Assembly (NCBI RefSeq): GCF_934560975.1
Contig: NZ_CAKTFO010000005.1
Span: 143,199 to 207,198, forward strand
Direction: 5' to 3'
DNA: 64,000 nt
From: an uncultured Sphingomonas sp.
GTDB lineage: Bacteria; Pseudomonadota; Alphaproteobacteria; Sphingomonadales; Sphingomonadaceae
The position numbers and the translations under genes were made by a program. The notes under the pieces were generated by a model, which saw only the letters and a program-made list of their open reading frames with translations, did not search any database and was not told the origin of the DNA. Each line of letters opens with the position of its first letter. Position 1 is the first letter of the stretch. Positions 33,810-42,729 of the stretch are shown piece by piece.

Positions 33810-34508
33810 TCAGCCGCGCACCAGAGCCGGCCGCGCCCGCCAGGATTGCGGATACATCCGCTTCAGCGCCACCACCTTGGGCAGATCATTCACCCGGATG
33901 TAGGGCGAATCAGGGTGCAGCGTCAGGTAATCCTGATGATAGCCCTCCGCCGGGTAGAAGGGCTGGGCCCGCTCGATCTGCGTCACGATCGGCCGCTGCC
34001 ACAATTTGGCCTGGCGCAATTGCTCCAGATACGCTCGCGCCACCCGCGTCTGCCGTGCATCGCTGGGAAACAGAGCGGAGCGATATTGCGTGCCCGTATC
34101 CGGCCCCTGCGCGTTCAGCTGCGTGGGATCGGCCACCACCGAAAAATAGATACGCAGCAGGTCGGCATAGCTCACCACGCGCGGATCGAACACGACCCGT
34201 ACCGATTCGGCATGGCCGGTGTCGCCCTCCGACACGCGCTCATAATGGGCGGTCGCGGCGCTGCCGCCGGTGAAGCCGGACACGGCGCTCTCCACGCCCT
34301 TCACATGCTGGAACACGCCCTGCACGCCCCAGAAGCAGCCGCCGGCGAATATCGCCGTCTCGCGACCGGTGGCGGCAGGCGTGGTCACCACCGCAGCGGG
34401 CGCGGGCACGGCCGTTTCGGCGGACAAGGACGATGCGCCGCCGACCAGGGCGACAGCCGAGCCGAGCATAGCCGCACCGGCCAGAAAACGAGACGCAACA
34501 CGGTTCAT
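33810..34508 (-). CDS. msrA: Peptide-methionine (S)-S-oxide reductase, exported
   Basis: A 232-aa MsrA with an N-terminal signal peptide (RFLAGAAMLGSAVALVGGASSLSA), so it acts in the periplasm. The catalytic motif is FAGGCFWG (C58). GFTGGSAATAHYERVSEGDTGHAE and AQPFYPAEGYHQDYL are conserved substrate-site segments. It repairs oxidised methionine; the reductant in the periplasm is unknown, and no resolving Cys pair is visible at the C-terminus. The start at 34508 is the ATG directly before the signal sequence. The OsmC-type gene diverges upstream, giving a small peroxide-response pair. Confidence 0.92.
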   Translation of the reverse strand: MNRVASRFLAGAAMLGSAVALVGGASSLSAETAVPAPAAVVTTPAATGRETAIFAGGCFWGVQGVFQHVKGVESAVSGFTGGSAATAHYERVSEGDTGHAESVRVVFDPRVVSYADLLRIYFSVVADPTQLNAQGPDTGTQYRSALFPSDARQTRVARAYLEQLRQAKLWQRPIVTQIERAQPFYPAEGYHQDYLTLHPDSPYIRVNDLPKVVALKRMYPQSWRARPALVRG

Positions 34509-34609
34509 ACGCGAACTCCGCTCTGATCGTCCTGATATAGGAACAAGCGGATGAACCGGAAGGGCGGCACGCTCGTTGGCGGGCGGACTCAATCGATGGA
34601 GGATCCCGC

Positions 34610-35035
34610 ATGACCGTCCGCACCGCAAGCGCGCGCTACGAAGGGCTGGGCAAGGCCGGCAAGGGCCATGTCAGCAGCCAGTCGGGCGTGCTGTCCGACA
34701 CGGCCTATGGCTTCAACACCCGCTTTGGCGACGAAAAGGGCACCAATCCGGAAGAGCTGATCGCCGCCGCGCACGCCAGCTGCTTCACCATGGCACTGTC
34801 CTTCGCGCTGGCGAAAGCGGGGTTCGAGCAGGGCACGCTCGACACCAAGGCGGCGGTGACGCTCGACCCGGACGGCGACGGGTTCAAGGTGACCAGGTCG
34901 GCCCTCACCCTCCAGGCCAGCGTGCCCGGCATCGACGCGGATCGCTTTGCCGAGATCGCCGCCGACGCCAAGGCCAATTGCCCTATCTCCAAGCTGCTCG
35001 ATGCGGAAATCACGCTGGATCACACGCTCAGCTGA
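34610..35035 (+). CDS. OsmC family organic hydroperoxide reductase
   Basis: A 141-aa OsmC-type peroxidase with the two redox cysteines C58 (LIAAAHASCFTMAL) and C124 (KANCPISKLL), and the N-terminal TNPEELIAAAHASCF consensus. Cytoplasmic; detoxifies organic hydroperoxides with dithiols. The ATG at 34610 is preceded by GGAGGATCCCGC, a strong ribosome site. It is divergent from msrA across about 100 bp and converges with the aminotransferase gene, with a REP-like palindrome in the spacer. Confidence 0.91.
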   Translation: MTVRTASARYEGLGKAGKGHVSSQSGVLSDTAYGFNTRFGDEKGTNPEELIAAAHASCFTMALSFALAKAGFEQGTLDTKAAVTLDPDGDGFKVTRSALTLQASVPGIDADRFAEIAADAKANCPISKLLDAEITLDHTLS

Positions 35036-35056
35036 CGCGAGCAGGCGCCAGACGAC

Positions 35057-35086
35057 CTTGTGCTCCCGCGCAGGCGGGAGCCCAGG
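35057..35086. repeat. REP-like palindrome, copy 1
   Basis: CTTGTGCTCCCGCGCAGGCG followed by GGAGCCCAGG: the core GCTCCCGC...GCGGGAGC is a hairpin. It lies between the convergent osmC-type and aminotransferase genes. Near-identical copies are at 51514-51540 and 59588-59616. Confidence 0.75.
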
Positions 35087-35120
35087 GGGTCACGCAGCAC
35101 CCTGCCGGCGGGGCGCCCGA

Positions 35121-36323
35121 TCAGCGCAGCGCCGCGCAGGCCTGCTGGATGCGGGTGCAGGCTTCGGTCAGCACCGCCTCCGACGTGGCGTAGCTGATGC
35201 GGAACGCGGGTTCGAGGCCGAATGCCTGCCCGTGCACCGCCGCCACCCGGATGTCGTCCAGGAAATAGTCGATCAGTGCCGCATCATTGTCGATCCGCTT
35301 GCCGCCGGGCGTCGCCTTGCCGATCAGCCCCGACACGTCCGGATAGACGTAGAAGGCGCCGTCGGGCGTGGGGCAATGCACCCCCTCGATCGCGTTCAGC
35401 ATCCCCACCACCAGGTCGCGCCGCCGCTGGAACGCCGCATTGCGTTCGGCCAGGAAGCCCTGGTCGCCATTGAGCGCCGCCGTCGCCGCCGCCTGCGCGA
35501 TCGAGCATGGGTTGCTGGTCGACTGCGACTGCAGCTTGGACATGGCCTTGATGATCTGCTGCGGCCCACCGGCAAAGCCGATCCGCCACCCGGTCATGGC
35601 ATAGGCCTTGGAACAGCCGTTCACCGTCAGCGTGCGCTCGTACAGGTCGGGGCAGACCTGGGCGATGGTCGCGAATTGGAAATCGCCATAGACGATATGC
35701 TCGTACATATCGTCCGCCATCACCCATACGTGCGGATGCTTCAGCAGCACTTCGCCCAGGGCCTTCAGCTCCGTCGCGGAATAAGCCGCGCCGGTGGGGT
35801 TGGAGGGCGAGTTCAGGATCAGCCACTTGGTGTTGGGCGTGATCGCGGCATCCAGTTGCGCGGGCGTGATCTTGTAACCCTGCGCCGCGTCCGCCGCGAC
35901 GATCACCGGGGTGCCGCCGCAATATTGCACGATGTCGGGGTAGGAGACCCAGTAAGGCGCGGGGATGATCACCTCGTCGCCCGCCTCCACCGTCGCGACC
36001 AGAGCGTTGAACAGGGTGTGCTTGCCGCCCACGTTGACGCTGATCTGACCCGGCTGGTAGTCCAGGCCATTGTCGCGCTTGAACTTGGCGGCGATGGCGG
36101 CCTTCAGCTCGGCCGTGCCGTCGACGTTGGTATATTTGGTCTTGCCGGCGCGGATCGCCTCGATCGCGGCCTCCTTGACGAAATCGGGCGTGTCGAAGTC
36201 CGGCTCGCCCGCGGCCAGTCCGATCACCTCGATCCCTTGCGCTTTCAGGTCCAGCACGCGGCTGGTCATGGCAAGCGTGGGCGACGGGCTGATGCGGCCA
36301 AGCGCGGCCGAAAGGAGGCTCAT
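35121..36323 (-). CDS. Aspartate aminotransferase (class I, type Ib)
   Basis: A 400-aa PLP aminotransferase with K239 in VNGCSKAYAMTGWRIG as the Schiff-base lysine, LNSPSNPTGAAYS (substrate/PLP), ADDMYEHIVYGDF (PLP pyridine contact) and a C-terminal Arg in EPAFRISYATSE. AAGEPDFDTPDFVKEAAIEAIRAGKTKYTNVDG is the signature of the Ib alphaproteobacterial AAT, which may also serve as prephenate aminotransferase. The start is the ATG at 36323 (MSLLSAALGRISPSPTLAM). A single gene, by its flanks. Confidence 0.94.
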   Translation of the reverse strand: MSLLSAALGRISPSPTLAMTSRVLDLKAQGIEVIGLAAGEPDFDTPDFVKEAAIEAIRAGKTKYTNVDGTAELKAAIAAKFKRDNGLDYQPGQISVNVGGKHTLFNALVATVEAGDEVIIPAPYWVSYPDIVQYCGGTPVIVAADAAQGYKITPAQLDAAITPNTKWLILNSPSNPTGAAYSATELKALGEVLLKHPHVWVMADDMYEHIVYGDFQFATIAQVCPDLYERTLTVNGCSKAYAMTGWRIGFAGGPQQIIKAMSKLQSQSTSNPCSIAQAAATAALNGDQGFLAERNAAFQRRRDLVVGMLNAIEGVHCPTPDGAFYVYPDVSGLIGKATPGGKRIDNDAALIDYFLDDIRVAAVHGQAFGLEPAFRISYATSEAVLTEACTRIQQACAALR

Positions 36324-36496
36324 GGATCGGGTCTTTCCGCTGAAGGGCAAGAAGGCGGCGCGGCTATAACCGCAGCGTCCGCGATTGGGCAACCCGCGCG
36401 CGCCGCACCGGGCAACGACCCAATTGTCACGAACCGGCGCGATGGCGAGGATCGTGCCTGGACGGCATCATGCGCGCAACATTCGTGCGCCGGCGA

Positions 36497-38239
36497 TCAG
36501 ACGAGATGCGCCGGCATCATCCCCCGCACGTCATTGCCCAGGAAGAAGCCGCCGCACAGGTCGGCCGCCGTCAGCGCCGCCTCCACCGCCTCGCCCCGCT
36601 CGATCATCAGCGCGCGGTGGACGCCGGGCAGCAGCCCGGACGCGATCGGCGGCGTCAGGTAACGCCCGTCCCGCGCGACGAAGATGCTGGTGAAGCTACC
36701 CTCCGTCAGTTGCCCGTCGGGCCGCACGAACACCACCTCGAACGTGCCCGCCACCGCCCGCGCCTCGTCATAGAAGCTGCGGTCGCTGGTCTTGTGGCGC
36801 AGGCGGAAATCCTCCGCCGCCACCGGCAGGGGCACCACCCGCACCCCCACCGACCCGTTTGCGACCGGCGGCAGCGCGCTCGTTTCGATCGCCACCGAAC
36901 CGCTCGGGCTCAGGCGCAGGCGCACCCGCGCGAATTCGGTCAGGCGGAAGGTCGCGGCGTGCAGCTCGTTGCGCACGTCGTGGCGGTTGAACTGGAAGTC
37001 GAACCGGCTGGCGCTCGCCCCCAGCCGGGCGACATGCGCCTCCAGGTTGACGAGCCCGTCCAGCGGATCGAACCGCATCGTCTCGATCAGGTCGAACGGG
37101 CGGTTGGGCGCGGTCACGAACGCCCCCTTTGCCAGGCATTCGGCCCATTCCTGCTCGGCGGTGGAGTCCGCGACAACCGCCGAACCAAGGCCGATCCGTG
37201 CCTCATCCGATCCCTCCTCCAGCACCAAAGTGCGGATCGCGACGTTGAAGGCGGCGCGTCCGCCAGGGGAGATGTAACCCACGGAGCCGGTATAGGCTCC
37301 ACGCCTATCCGCCTCCACGGCATGGATAATTTCCATCGCCCGAACCTTGGGCGCGCCGGTGACGGAGCCACAGGGGAACAGCGCCTCCAGCACGTCCACC
37401 GCGTCGCGCCCGGGCGCAAGCTCCGCCGTCACCTCCGACACCATCTGGTGGACGGTGGGGTAATGCTCCACCGCGAACAGGGCCGGCACCCGCACGCTCC
37501 CCGGCCGCGCCACCCGCGCCAGGTCGTTGCGCAGCAGGTCCACGATCATCAGGTTTTCCGCGCGGTCCTTGGTCGCGGCGGCCAGTTCCGCCGCCGCCGC
37601 CCGATCCTCCGCCGGGTCGGCATGGCGCACCCGCGTGCCCTTCATCGGCCGGGTCAGGACGTGCCGGTCCTCCAGGGCGAAGAACAGTTCGGGCGAAAAG
37701 GACAGCAGCCAGTCGCGCCCGTCATGGACGATCCCGCCCCAGCCCGCGCCGCCCGCCGCGCGCAACCGCGCGTAGAGCGCCAGCGGATCGCCATGGATGC
37801 GCACGGCGGCGCGAAAGCTCAGATTGGCCTGGTAGATGTCGCCTGCCGCGATCCAGTCGAGCACCTGCCGGATCGCGCGGTCATACTCGGCGCGGGTCAC
37901 CTGGGGCCGGGGCGCGCCCGCCCACGCGCCTGCCGCATCGGGCAGCGAATCGGGGTCGAACGGCTGGTGCCCGGCAAACAGCCCGAACCACAACAACGGG
38001 CGGCCCGCGGGCTCGCTTAGGCCACCCAGGCGGGCTTCCAGCGCATGACCCGCCTCGTAGGCGAGCCAGCCGGCGGCATGATGACCGGCCGCCACCGCCG
38101 CCCGCACCCGCCCCAGCGAGTCGCGCACCTCGGCGGGTTCATAGGCCGCGACGATCTCCACCGGATCGCGGAACAGCATCCGCCGCCCGCCCGGCCTGGC
38201 ATCGTCGAGCAGCACAAAGGGCGATCCGGCGCGAAGCAT
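36497..38239 (-). CDS. pabB: Aminodeoxychorismate synthase component I fused to aminodeoxychorismate lyase
   Basis: A 580-aa bifunctional protein for p-aminobenzoate synthesis. The PabB part (about 1-370) shows GDIYQANLSFRA, RPMKGTRVR (catalytic Lys), MIVDLLRNDLARV and FPCGSVTGAPKVRAMEII. A PabC-like PLP domain (about 380-580) follows, with PFDLIETMRFDPLDGLVNLEAHVARL, HKTSDRSFYDEA (candidate PLP lysine) and LTEGSFTSIFVARDGRYLTPP. Such fusions occur in several proteobacteria. The glutaminase PabA is not in the window. The start at 38239 is the ATG before the LRAGSPFVLLDDAR region. Confidence 0.92.
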   Translation of the reverse strand: MLRAGSPFVLLDDARPGGRRMLFRDPVEIVAAYEPAEVRDSLGRVRAAVAAGHHAAGWLAYEAGHALEARLGGLSEPAGRPLLWFGLFAGHQPFDPDSLPDAAGAWAGAPRPQVTRAEYDRAIRQVLDWIAAGDIYQANLSFRAAVRIHGDPLALYARLRAAGGAGWGGIVHDGRDWLLSFSPELFFALEDRHVLTRPMKGTRVRHADPAEDRAAAAELAAATKDRAENLMIVDLLRNDLARVARPGSVRVPALFAVEHYPTVHQMVSEVTAELAPGRDAVDVLEALFPCGSVTGAPKVRAMEIIHAVEADRRGAYTGSVGYISPGGRAAFNVAIRTLVLEEGSDEARIGLGSAVVADSTAEQEWAECLAKGAFVTAPNRPFDLIETMRFDPLDGLVNLEAHVARLGASASRFDFQFNRHDVRNELHAATFRLTEFARVRLRLSPSGSVAIETSALPPVANGSVGVRVVPLPVAAEDFRLRHKTSDRSFYDEARAVAGTFEVVFVRPDGQLTEGSFTSIFVARDGRYLTPPIASGLLPGVHRALMIERGEAVEAALTAADLCGGFFLGNDVRGMMPAHLV

Positions 38240-38314
38240 GGACCGCCCTCTGCCGTGTCGGCACGTGTCCGGCAATTGGCGGGCGCGAATCGGCCACGCC
38301 CGCTCGTCACCGGC

Positions 38315-38809
38315 TTACATCGACATGCGCGACAATTCGTCGATGTGATGCTGCACCACCGGCGCGATCTTCGCCGCCGCCGCCTTCAGCGGCGCGGCCG
38401 TGCCGGTCGCGGCATAATCCTTGTGCAGCGCCAGCGCCTCCTGGTGGGCGGCACGCTGCTGCTCGATATACAGGCGGTCGCGTTCCGTGCCCTTGGCGCG
38501 GGTCAGGTCGCTGACCATCCGGGTCTGCTTGGCGTCCAGCTTCGGCGACTTGGGCGTCAGGCCGCTCTTCTGGGCGGCGGCCTTGACCTCGGCGGTGCTG
38601 GTCGTGTGGTCCTTCACCATCTGGTCGGCGAAGCGGCGGATGTCGGCATTCTTGGTCGTCGCCAGCACCAGCTGGCTGGACTTCTTCTCATACATGTCGC
38701 TGGCGCCGGCCTTGCTGACATACACTGGGGGCGCGGGGGCGGCGACGGCTGCGCCGGCGATGAACATCGCGGCCGTGACGGCCAAGACGCTGTGCGTGCG
38801 GGTGATCAT
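38315..38809 (-). CDS. Exported DUF4142 protein
   Basis: A 164-aa protein with a signal peptide (TRTHSVLAVTAAMFIAGAAVAAPAP) and a four-helix DUF4142/ferritin-like domain: GASDMYEKKSSQLVLATTKNADIRRFADQMVKDHTTSTAEV, then AHQEALALHKDYAATG. The metal ligands of true ferritins are not obvious. The function is unknown; relatives are periplasmic and often stress-related. The ATG at 38809 has GGAAGGA upstream, and the frame's TTG at 38815 is not needed. It is divergent from the MBL hydrolase gene. Confidence 0.85.
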   Translation of the reverse strand: MITRTHSVLAVTAAMFIAGAAVAAPAPPVYVSKAGASDMYEKKSSQLVLATTKNADIRRFADQMVKDHTTSTAEVKAAAQKSGLTPKSPKLDAKQTRMVSDLTRAKGTERDRLYIEQQRAAHQEALALHKDYAATGTAAPLKAAAAKIAPVVQHHIDELSRMSM

Positions 38810-38920
38810 GGACAATCCTTCCTAGACTCTCTGGCCTGTTGGCCGCGACCGAACGCGCGAACCGTGCGATCGGATGCGTCCGGTCTTGCTGCCGGCTCCC
38901 TCCATTGCCATGCCGGGGGC

Positions 38921-39586
38921 ATGAGTTCGCACCCCCCGCTCCGCGCCGCGATCATTCCGGTCACGGCCTTTCAGCAGAATTGCACCCTGATCTGGTGCAC
39001 CACGACCATGCGCGGCGCCTTTATCGACGCCGGCGGAGACCTGCCGCGACTCAGGGCAGCGGCGGCGCAGGCGGGCGTCACCATCGAAAAGTTGCTGGTG
39101 ACCCACGGCCATGCCGACCATTGCGGCGGAGTGGCGGCGCTGGCGCAGGAGCTTGGCGTGCCGGTGGAGGGCCCGCACGAGGAGGATCGCTTCTGGATCG
39201 CCGGCCTCAAGGAGGACGGCCCCCGCTTCGGGATCGAGGCGATGCCGTTCGAGCCGACTCGCTGGCTCACCGACGGCGACACGGTCACGGTCGGCAACCT
39301 CGTGCTCGACGTTTATCACTGCCCCGGCCACACGCCCGGCCATGTCGTGTTCCACCACGCGCCCTCACGGCTGGCGCAGGTGGGCGACGTGCTGTTCCAG
39401 GGGTCGATCGGCCGCACCGACTTTCCGCGCGGCAATCATGACGACCTCATCGCCTCCATCACCGGCAAATTATGGCCGCTGGGCAACGACACGACCTTCA
39501 TCTGCGGCCATGGCCCGATGTCCACCTTCGGGCATGAACGGCAAAGCAATCCCTACGTATCGGACCGCGCCCTCGGCTGGGCCTAG
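38921..39586 (+). CDS. MBL-fold metallo-hydrolase (glyoxalase II-like)
   Basis: A 221-aa metallo-beta-lactamase-fold protein with LLVTHGHADHCGGVAAL (HxHxDH), DVYHCPGHTPGHVVF (third His), AQVGDVLFQGSIGRTDFP (bridging Asp) and ICGHGPMSTFGHER. It resembles YcbL/hydroxyacylglutathione-hydrolase-like enzymes and probably hydrolyses a thioester such as S-lactoylglutathione; this substrate is inferred. Its stop overlaps the convergent MAPEG gene end by 4 nt. Confidence 0.9.
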   Translation: MSSHPPLRAAIIPVTAFQQNCTLIWCTTTMRGAFIDAGGDLPRLRAAAAQAGVTIEKLLVTHGHADHCGGVAALAQELGVPVEGPHEEDRFWIAGLKEDGPRFGIEAMPFEPTRWLTDGDTVTVGNLVLDVYHCPGHTPGHVVFHHAPSRLAQVGDVLFQGSIGRTDFPRGNHDDLIASITGKLWPLGNDTTFICGHGPMSTFGHERQSNPYVSDRALGWA

Positions 39587-39990
39587 CGCGCGACCCCATA
39601 GGCGATCAGCACCGCCCACAGCACCAGCCCGGCGATCGTCGCCCAGGTCAGCAGGATGCCACTCAGCCGCAACGGGTTCGGCGCCGGCCGCTCCATGCCG
39701 AACGGGTGCAGCACCCGGCCGATCACCAACGCCGCGCCCGCCGCCCACAGCCAGGGCGACGCGCCGACCCGCAGCTCGACCAGCAGCATCAGGATCAGCG
39801 CGATCGGCACATATTCGTTGAAGTTGGCGTGGGCCCGCCCGCGCGCCAGCAGCTGCGGCACCTCGCCGTCGCCCACCATCACCTTCTTGGCCACCCGCAC
39901 CTGCGCCACCCGCAGCCCCAGCCACAGGTTGAGTAGACCCATCGCAGCGGCGATAATCAGCGTGATAACGGGGGCGGCGGCAATCTGCAC
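39583..39990 (-). CDS. MAPEG family membrane protein
   Basis: A 135-aa integral membrane protein with four predicted helices (residues about 5-26, 60-75, 79-97 and 109-132). It carries the MAPEG hallmark RGRAHANFNEYVPIALILM after the first loop, and HPFGMERP. Bacterial members of this eicosanoid/glutathione-metabolism family may conjugate or reduce lipophilic electrophiles with glutathione. The start is GTG at 39990. It is convergent with the MBL gene, overlapping by 4 nt. Confidence 0.88.
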   Translation of the reverse strand: MQIAAAPVITLIIAAAMGLLNLWLGLRVAQVRVAKKVMVGDGEVPQLLARGRAHANFNEYVPIALILMLLVELRVGASPWLWAAGAALVIGRVLHPFGMERPAPNPLRLSGILLTWATIAGLVLWAVLIAYGVAR

Positions 39991-40169
39991 GGGCGTTTCT
40001 CCTGGGCTTTCGCGGCCTCATGCCCCGCATGCACTTGCAAGGCGAGCGGAAATCGCTATAGCCCCGGGCCTTCGCGACGCGTCCGGCCCATCGGCCCGCG
40101 GCCACATGGTCGTTCGGCACGAAGGCAGGGCGCGTCCTTTTGTTTCAGTCCTAGAAGACAGGTGCCGAG

Positions 40170-40349
40170 ATGGCAGTCCCCAAGAGAAAAACCTCGCCGT
40201 CGCGGCGGAACATGCGCCGTAGCCACCATGCGCTGCAGGCGGCGTCCTTTCAGGAATGCTCCAACTGTGGCGAGCTCAAGCAGCCGCACAATCTGTGCGG
40301 TCACTGCGGGCATTATAACGGTCGCGAGATCCTCCCGGTCGCCGAATAA
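40170..40349 (+). CDS. rpmF: 50S ribosomal protein L32
   Basis: A 59-aa protein starting MAVPKRKTSPSRRNMRRS and containing C-x2-C (ECSNCGE) and C-x2-C (LCGHCGHY) zinc cysteines, then NGREILPVAE. This is the canonical L32. It lies 20 nt ahead of plsX; the rpmF-plsX-fabH order couples ribosomal and phospholipid/fatty-acid genes, as in E. coli. The DUF177 gene usually found upstream is absent here. Confidence 0.97.
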   Translation: MAVPKRKTSPSRRNMRRSHHALQAASFQECSNCGELKQPHNLCGHCGHYNGREILPVAE

Positions 40350-40369
40350 GCCTGGAGGATTGCGGGATA

Positions 40370-41404
40370 ATGCGCGGAGGGCCGTGTCTCGCGATTGACG
40401 CGATGGGCGGCGACGGCGGCCCGGCGATCGTGATCGCGGGAGTCGCGCGTGCCCTTTCGCGCAATCCCGCGCTGCGTTTCATCCTGTTCGGCGACGAGGC
40501 CCAGCTTCGTGCCGAGGTCGCACGTCATCGCGGTTTGGGCGATGGCGTGACGATCGTCCACGCCGCCGACGTGATCAGTGGCGAGGACAAGCCGACTCAG
40601 GCGCTGCGCCGTGCCAAGACCAGTTCGATGGGCATGGCGATCGCGGCGGTGAAGGCGGAGGAGGCGGATGCCGCCATCTCCGCCGGCAATACCGGCGCGC
40701 TGATGGCGATGGCCAAGGTGTCGCTGCGCACCATTCCCGGCATCGACCGGCCGGCGCTGGCGGCCTTGCTGCCGACGCTCGGCACGCATGACCTGGTCAT
40801 GCTCGATCTCGGCGCCAACACGGAATGCGACGCCCGCAACCTGTTCGAGTTCGCGGTGATGGGCGCTGCCTATTCGCGCATCCTCCATGAACTGGACGAA
40901 CCGCGCGTACGCCTGCTCAACATCGGCACCGAAGAGATGAAGGGCACCGAAACCCTGCGCGACGCCGCCGCCATGCTGCGCGCCGCCGATCATCTGCCGC
41001 TGCGCTTCGACGGCTTCATCGAAGCCAATGGCCTCGGCACCGGCGAGGCGGACGTGATCGTGTCGGACGGCTTCACCGGCAACATCGCGCTCAAGACGGC
41101 GGAGGGCACCGCCCGCTTCATCGGCGACCTGATTCGCCGCGCCTTCACCAGTTCGCTGCGCTCCAAGTTCGGCTTCCTGCTGTCGCGCCCGGCCATCGCC
41201 CTGCTGCGCAGCGGGCTCGACCCCAACACCCGCAACGGCGCGGTCTTCCTGGGCCTCACCGGCACGGTGGTGAAGAGCCATGGCGGCACGTCGGCCGCCG
41301 GCTTCGCCAACGCGATCGAGGTCGCGGCCAAGCTGGCGCGCGGCCGCATCACCCACCGCATCGCCGACGACCTCGCCCGCATCCGCGAATCGGTGGCGGC
41401 GTGA
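40370..41404 (+). CDS. plsX: Phosphate acyltransferase PlsX
   Basis: A 344-aa enzyme forming acyl-phosphate from acyl-ACP for phosphatidic acid synthesis. It has LAIDAMGGDGGPAIVIAG at the N-terminus, ADAAISAGNTGALMAMA, MLDLGANTECDARNLFEFAVMG, VRLLNIGTEEMKGTE, and GFTGNIALKTAEGTARFI. It associates with the inner membrane together with PlsY. The gene overlaps fabH by 4 nt (GTGA), so the two are translationally coupled. Confidence 0.96.
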   Translation: MRGGPCLAIDAMGGDGGPAIVIAGVARALSRNPALRFILFGDEAQLRAEVARHRGLGDGVTIVHAADVISGEDKPTQALRRAKTSSMGMAIAAVKAEEADAAISAGNTGALMAMAKVSLRTIPGIDRPALAALLPTLGTHDLVMLDLGANTECDARNLFEFAVMGAAYSRILHELDEPRVRLLNIGTEEMKGTETLRDAAAMLRAADHLPLRFDGFIEANGLGTGEADVIVSDGFTGNIALKTAEGTARFIGDLIRRAFTSSLRSKFGFLLSRPAIALLRSGLDPNTRNGAVFLGLTGTVVKSHGGTSAAGFANAIEVAAKLARGRITHRIADDLARIRESVAA

Positions 41405-42363
41405 CCGTGCGGGCGATCATCGCCGGCAGCGGGTCGGCCCTGCCCGTCCGCCGCGTCACCAATGACGAGCTGGCGCAGACCGTCGATACGTCCGACGCCT
41501 GGATCGTGGAGCGCACCGGCATCCGCGCCCGCCACATTGCCGGCGAGGGCGAAACCACCGCGACGCTGGCGACGGCGGCGGCCCGCAAGGCGCTGGCCGC
41601 CGCCGGGATCGACGCCGCCGCCGTCGACCTGATCGTGCTCGCCACCGCCACCCCCGACCAGACCTTTCCCGCCACCGCCACCAAGGTGCAGGATGCGCTC
41701 GGCATCGTCGATTGCGTGGCGTTCGACGTGGCGGCGGTCTGCTCCGGCTTCCTCTATGCGCTCAGCGTCGCGGACAACATGATCCGCGGCGGCGGCGCGC
41801 GCACGGCCCTGGTGATCGGGGCCGAGACGTTCAGCCGCATCATCGACTGGGAGGACCGCACCACCTGCGTCCTGTTCGGCGATGGCGCCGGCGCGATGGT
41901 GCTGACGGCGGAGGCCGACAGCGATCGCGGCATCCTCGCCACCGCGCTCCACGCCGATGGCCGCCACAACCAGTTGCTCTATGTCGATGGCGGCGTGTCC
42001 ACCACCGGCACGGTCGGCAAGCTGCGGATGAAGGGCTCCGAAGTGTTCCGCCACGCCGTGGTCAACCTCGCCGCCGTGTTGCGGGAGGCGATCGACAAGG
42101 CCGGCCTGTCCGTCACCGACGTCGATTGGGTGGTGCCGCACCAGGCCAATGCCCGCATCCTCGACGCGACCGCGCGCAAGCTGGGCCTGCCCGCCGAACG
42201 CGTGGTGGTGACGGTGGACGAACATGCCAACACGTCGGCCGCGTCGGTGCCGCTGGCGTTCGACGTGGCGGTGCGCGACGGCCGCATCCGGCGCGGCGAC
42301 CTGATCGTGCTGGAAGCGATGGGTGGCGGCTTCACCTGGGGCGCTGCCGTCGCCCGCTACTGA
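41401..42363 (+). CDS. fabH: 3-oxoacyl-ACP synthase III (KAS III)
   Basis: A 320-aa condensing enzyme starting fatty acid synthesis from acetyl-CoA and malonyl-ACP. The catalytic triad is C114 (DVAAVCSGFLYAL), H247 (VVPHQANARI) and N277 (EHANTSAAS). SDAWIVERTGIRARHIAGEGE near the N-terminus and GGGFTWGAAVARY at the end are conserved. The start is GTG at 41401, inside the plsX stop. It is followed by the IHF alpha gene. Confidence 0.96.
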   Translation: MTVRAIIAGSGSALPVRRVTNDELAQTVDTSDAWIVERTGIRARHIAGEGETTATLATAAARKALAAAGIDAAAVDLIVLATATPDQTFPATATKVQDALGIVDCVAFDVAAVCSGFLYALSVADNMIRGGGARTALVIGAETFSRIIDWEDRTTCVLFGDGAGAMVLTAEADSDRGILATALHADGRHNQLLYVDGGVSTTGTVGKLRMKGSEVFRHAVVNLAAVLREAIDKAGLSVTDVDWVVPHQANARILDATARKLGLPAERVVVTVDEHANTSAASVPLAFDVAVRDGRIRRGDLIVLEAMGGGFTWGAAVARY

Positions 42364-42428
42364 CGTGTGGCAATCACTTGTTATGGCGACCGGAATTGCG
42401 TTAGAGGCCCCAATTCGGGGGGATTGAA

Positions 42429-42728
42429 ATGTCCGAATCGACCACGTTGACGCGCGCGGATCTTGCTGAAGTTTTGCACGGTGATATCGGCCTGCCGCGA
42501 TCGCAATGCGCGACCATCGTCGAGGACGTGATCAACCACATGTGCGGCGCGCTTGCCAAGGGCGAGAACGTGAAGATTTCCGGCTTCGGCACGTTCGTGC
42601 TGCGCGACAAGGCGGAACGGGTCGGCCGCAATCCCAAGTCCGGTGTCGAGGTGCCGATCGCACCCCGCCGCGTGCTCACCTTCCGGGCCAGCCAGACGCT
42701 GCGCGACCGGATCGTCCAGGCGGGCTGA
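42429..42728 (+). CDS. ihfA: Integration host factor subunit alpha
   Basis: A 99-aa HU/IHF-family DNA-bending protein. It shows TLTRADLAEVLHGDIGLPRSQCATIVEDVI, then VKISGFGTFVLRDKAERVGRNPKSGVEVPIAPRRVLTFRAS. The NPKSG loop and the following Pro are the residues that intercalate DNA. It works as a heterodimer with IhfB, which is not in the window. It lies between fabH (65 nt) and a MerR-type regulator gene that begins 1 nt after its stop, an arrangement common in alphaproteobacteria. Confidence 0.95.
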   Translation: MSESTTLTRADLAEVLHGDIGLPRSQCATIVEDVINHMCGALAKGENVKISGFGTFVLRDKAERVGRNPKSGVEVPIAPRRVLTFRASQTLRDRIVQAG

Positions 42729-42729
42729 G

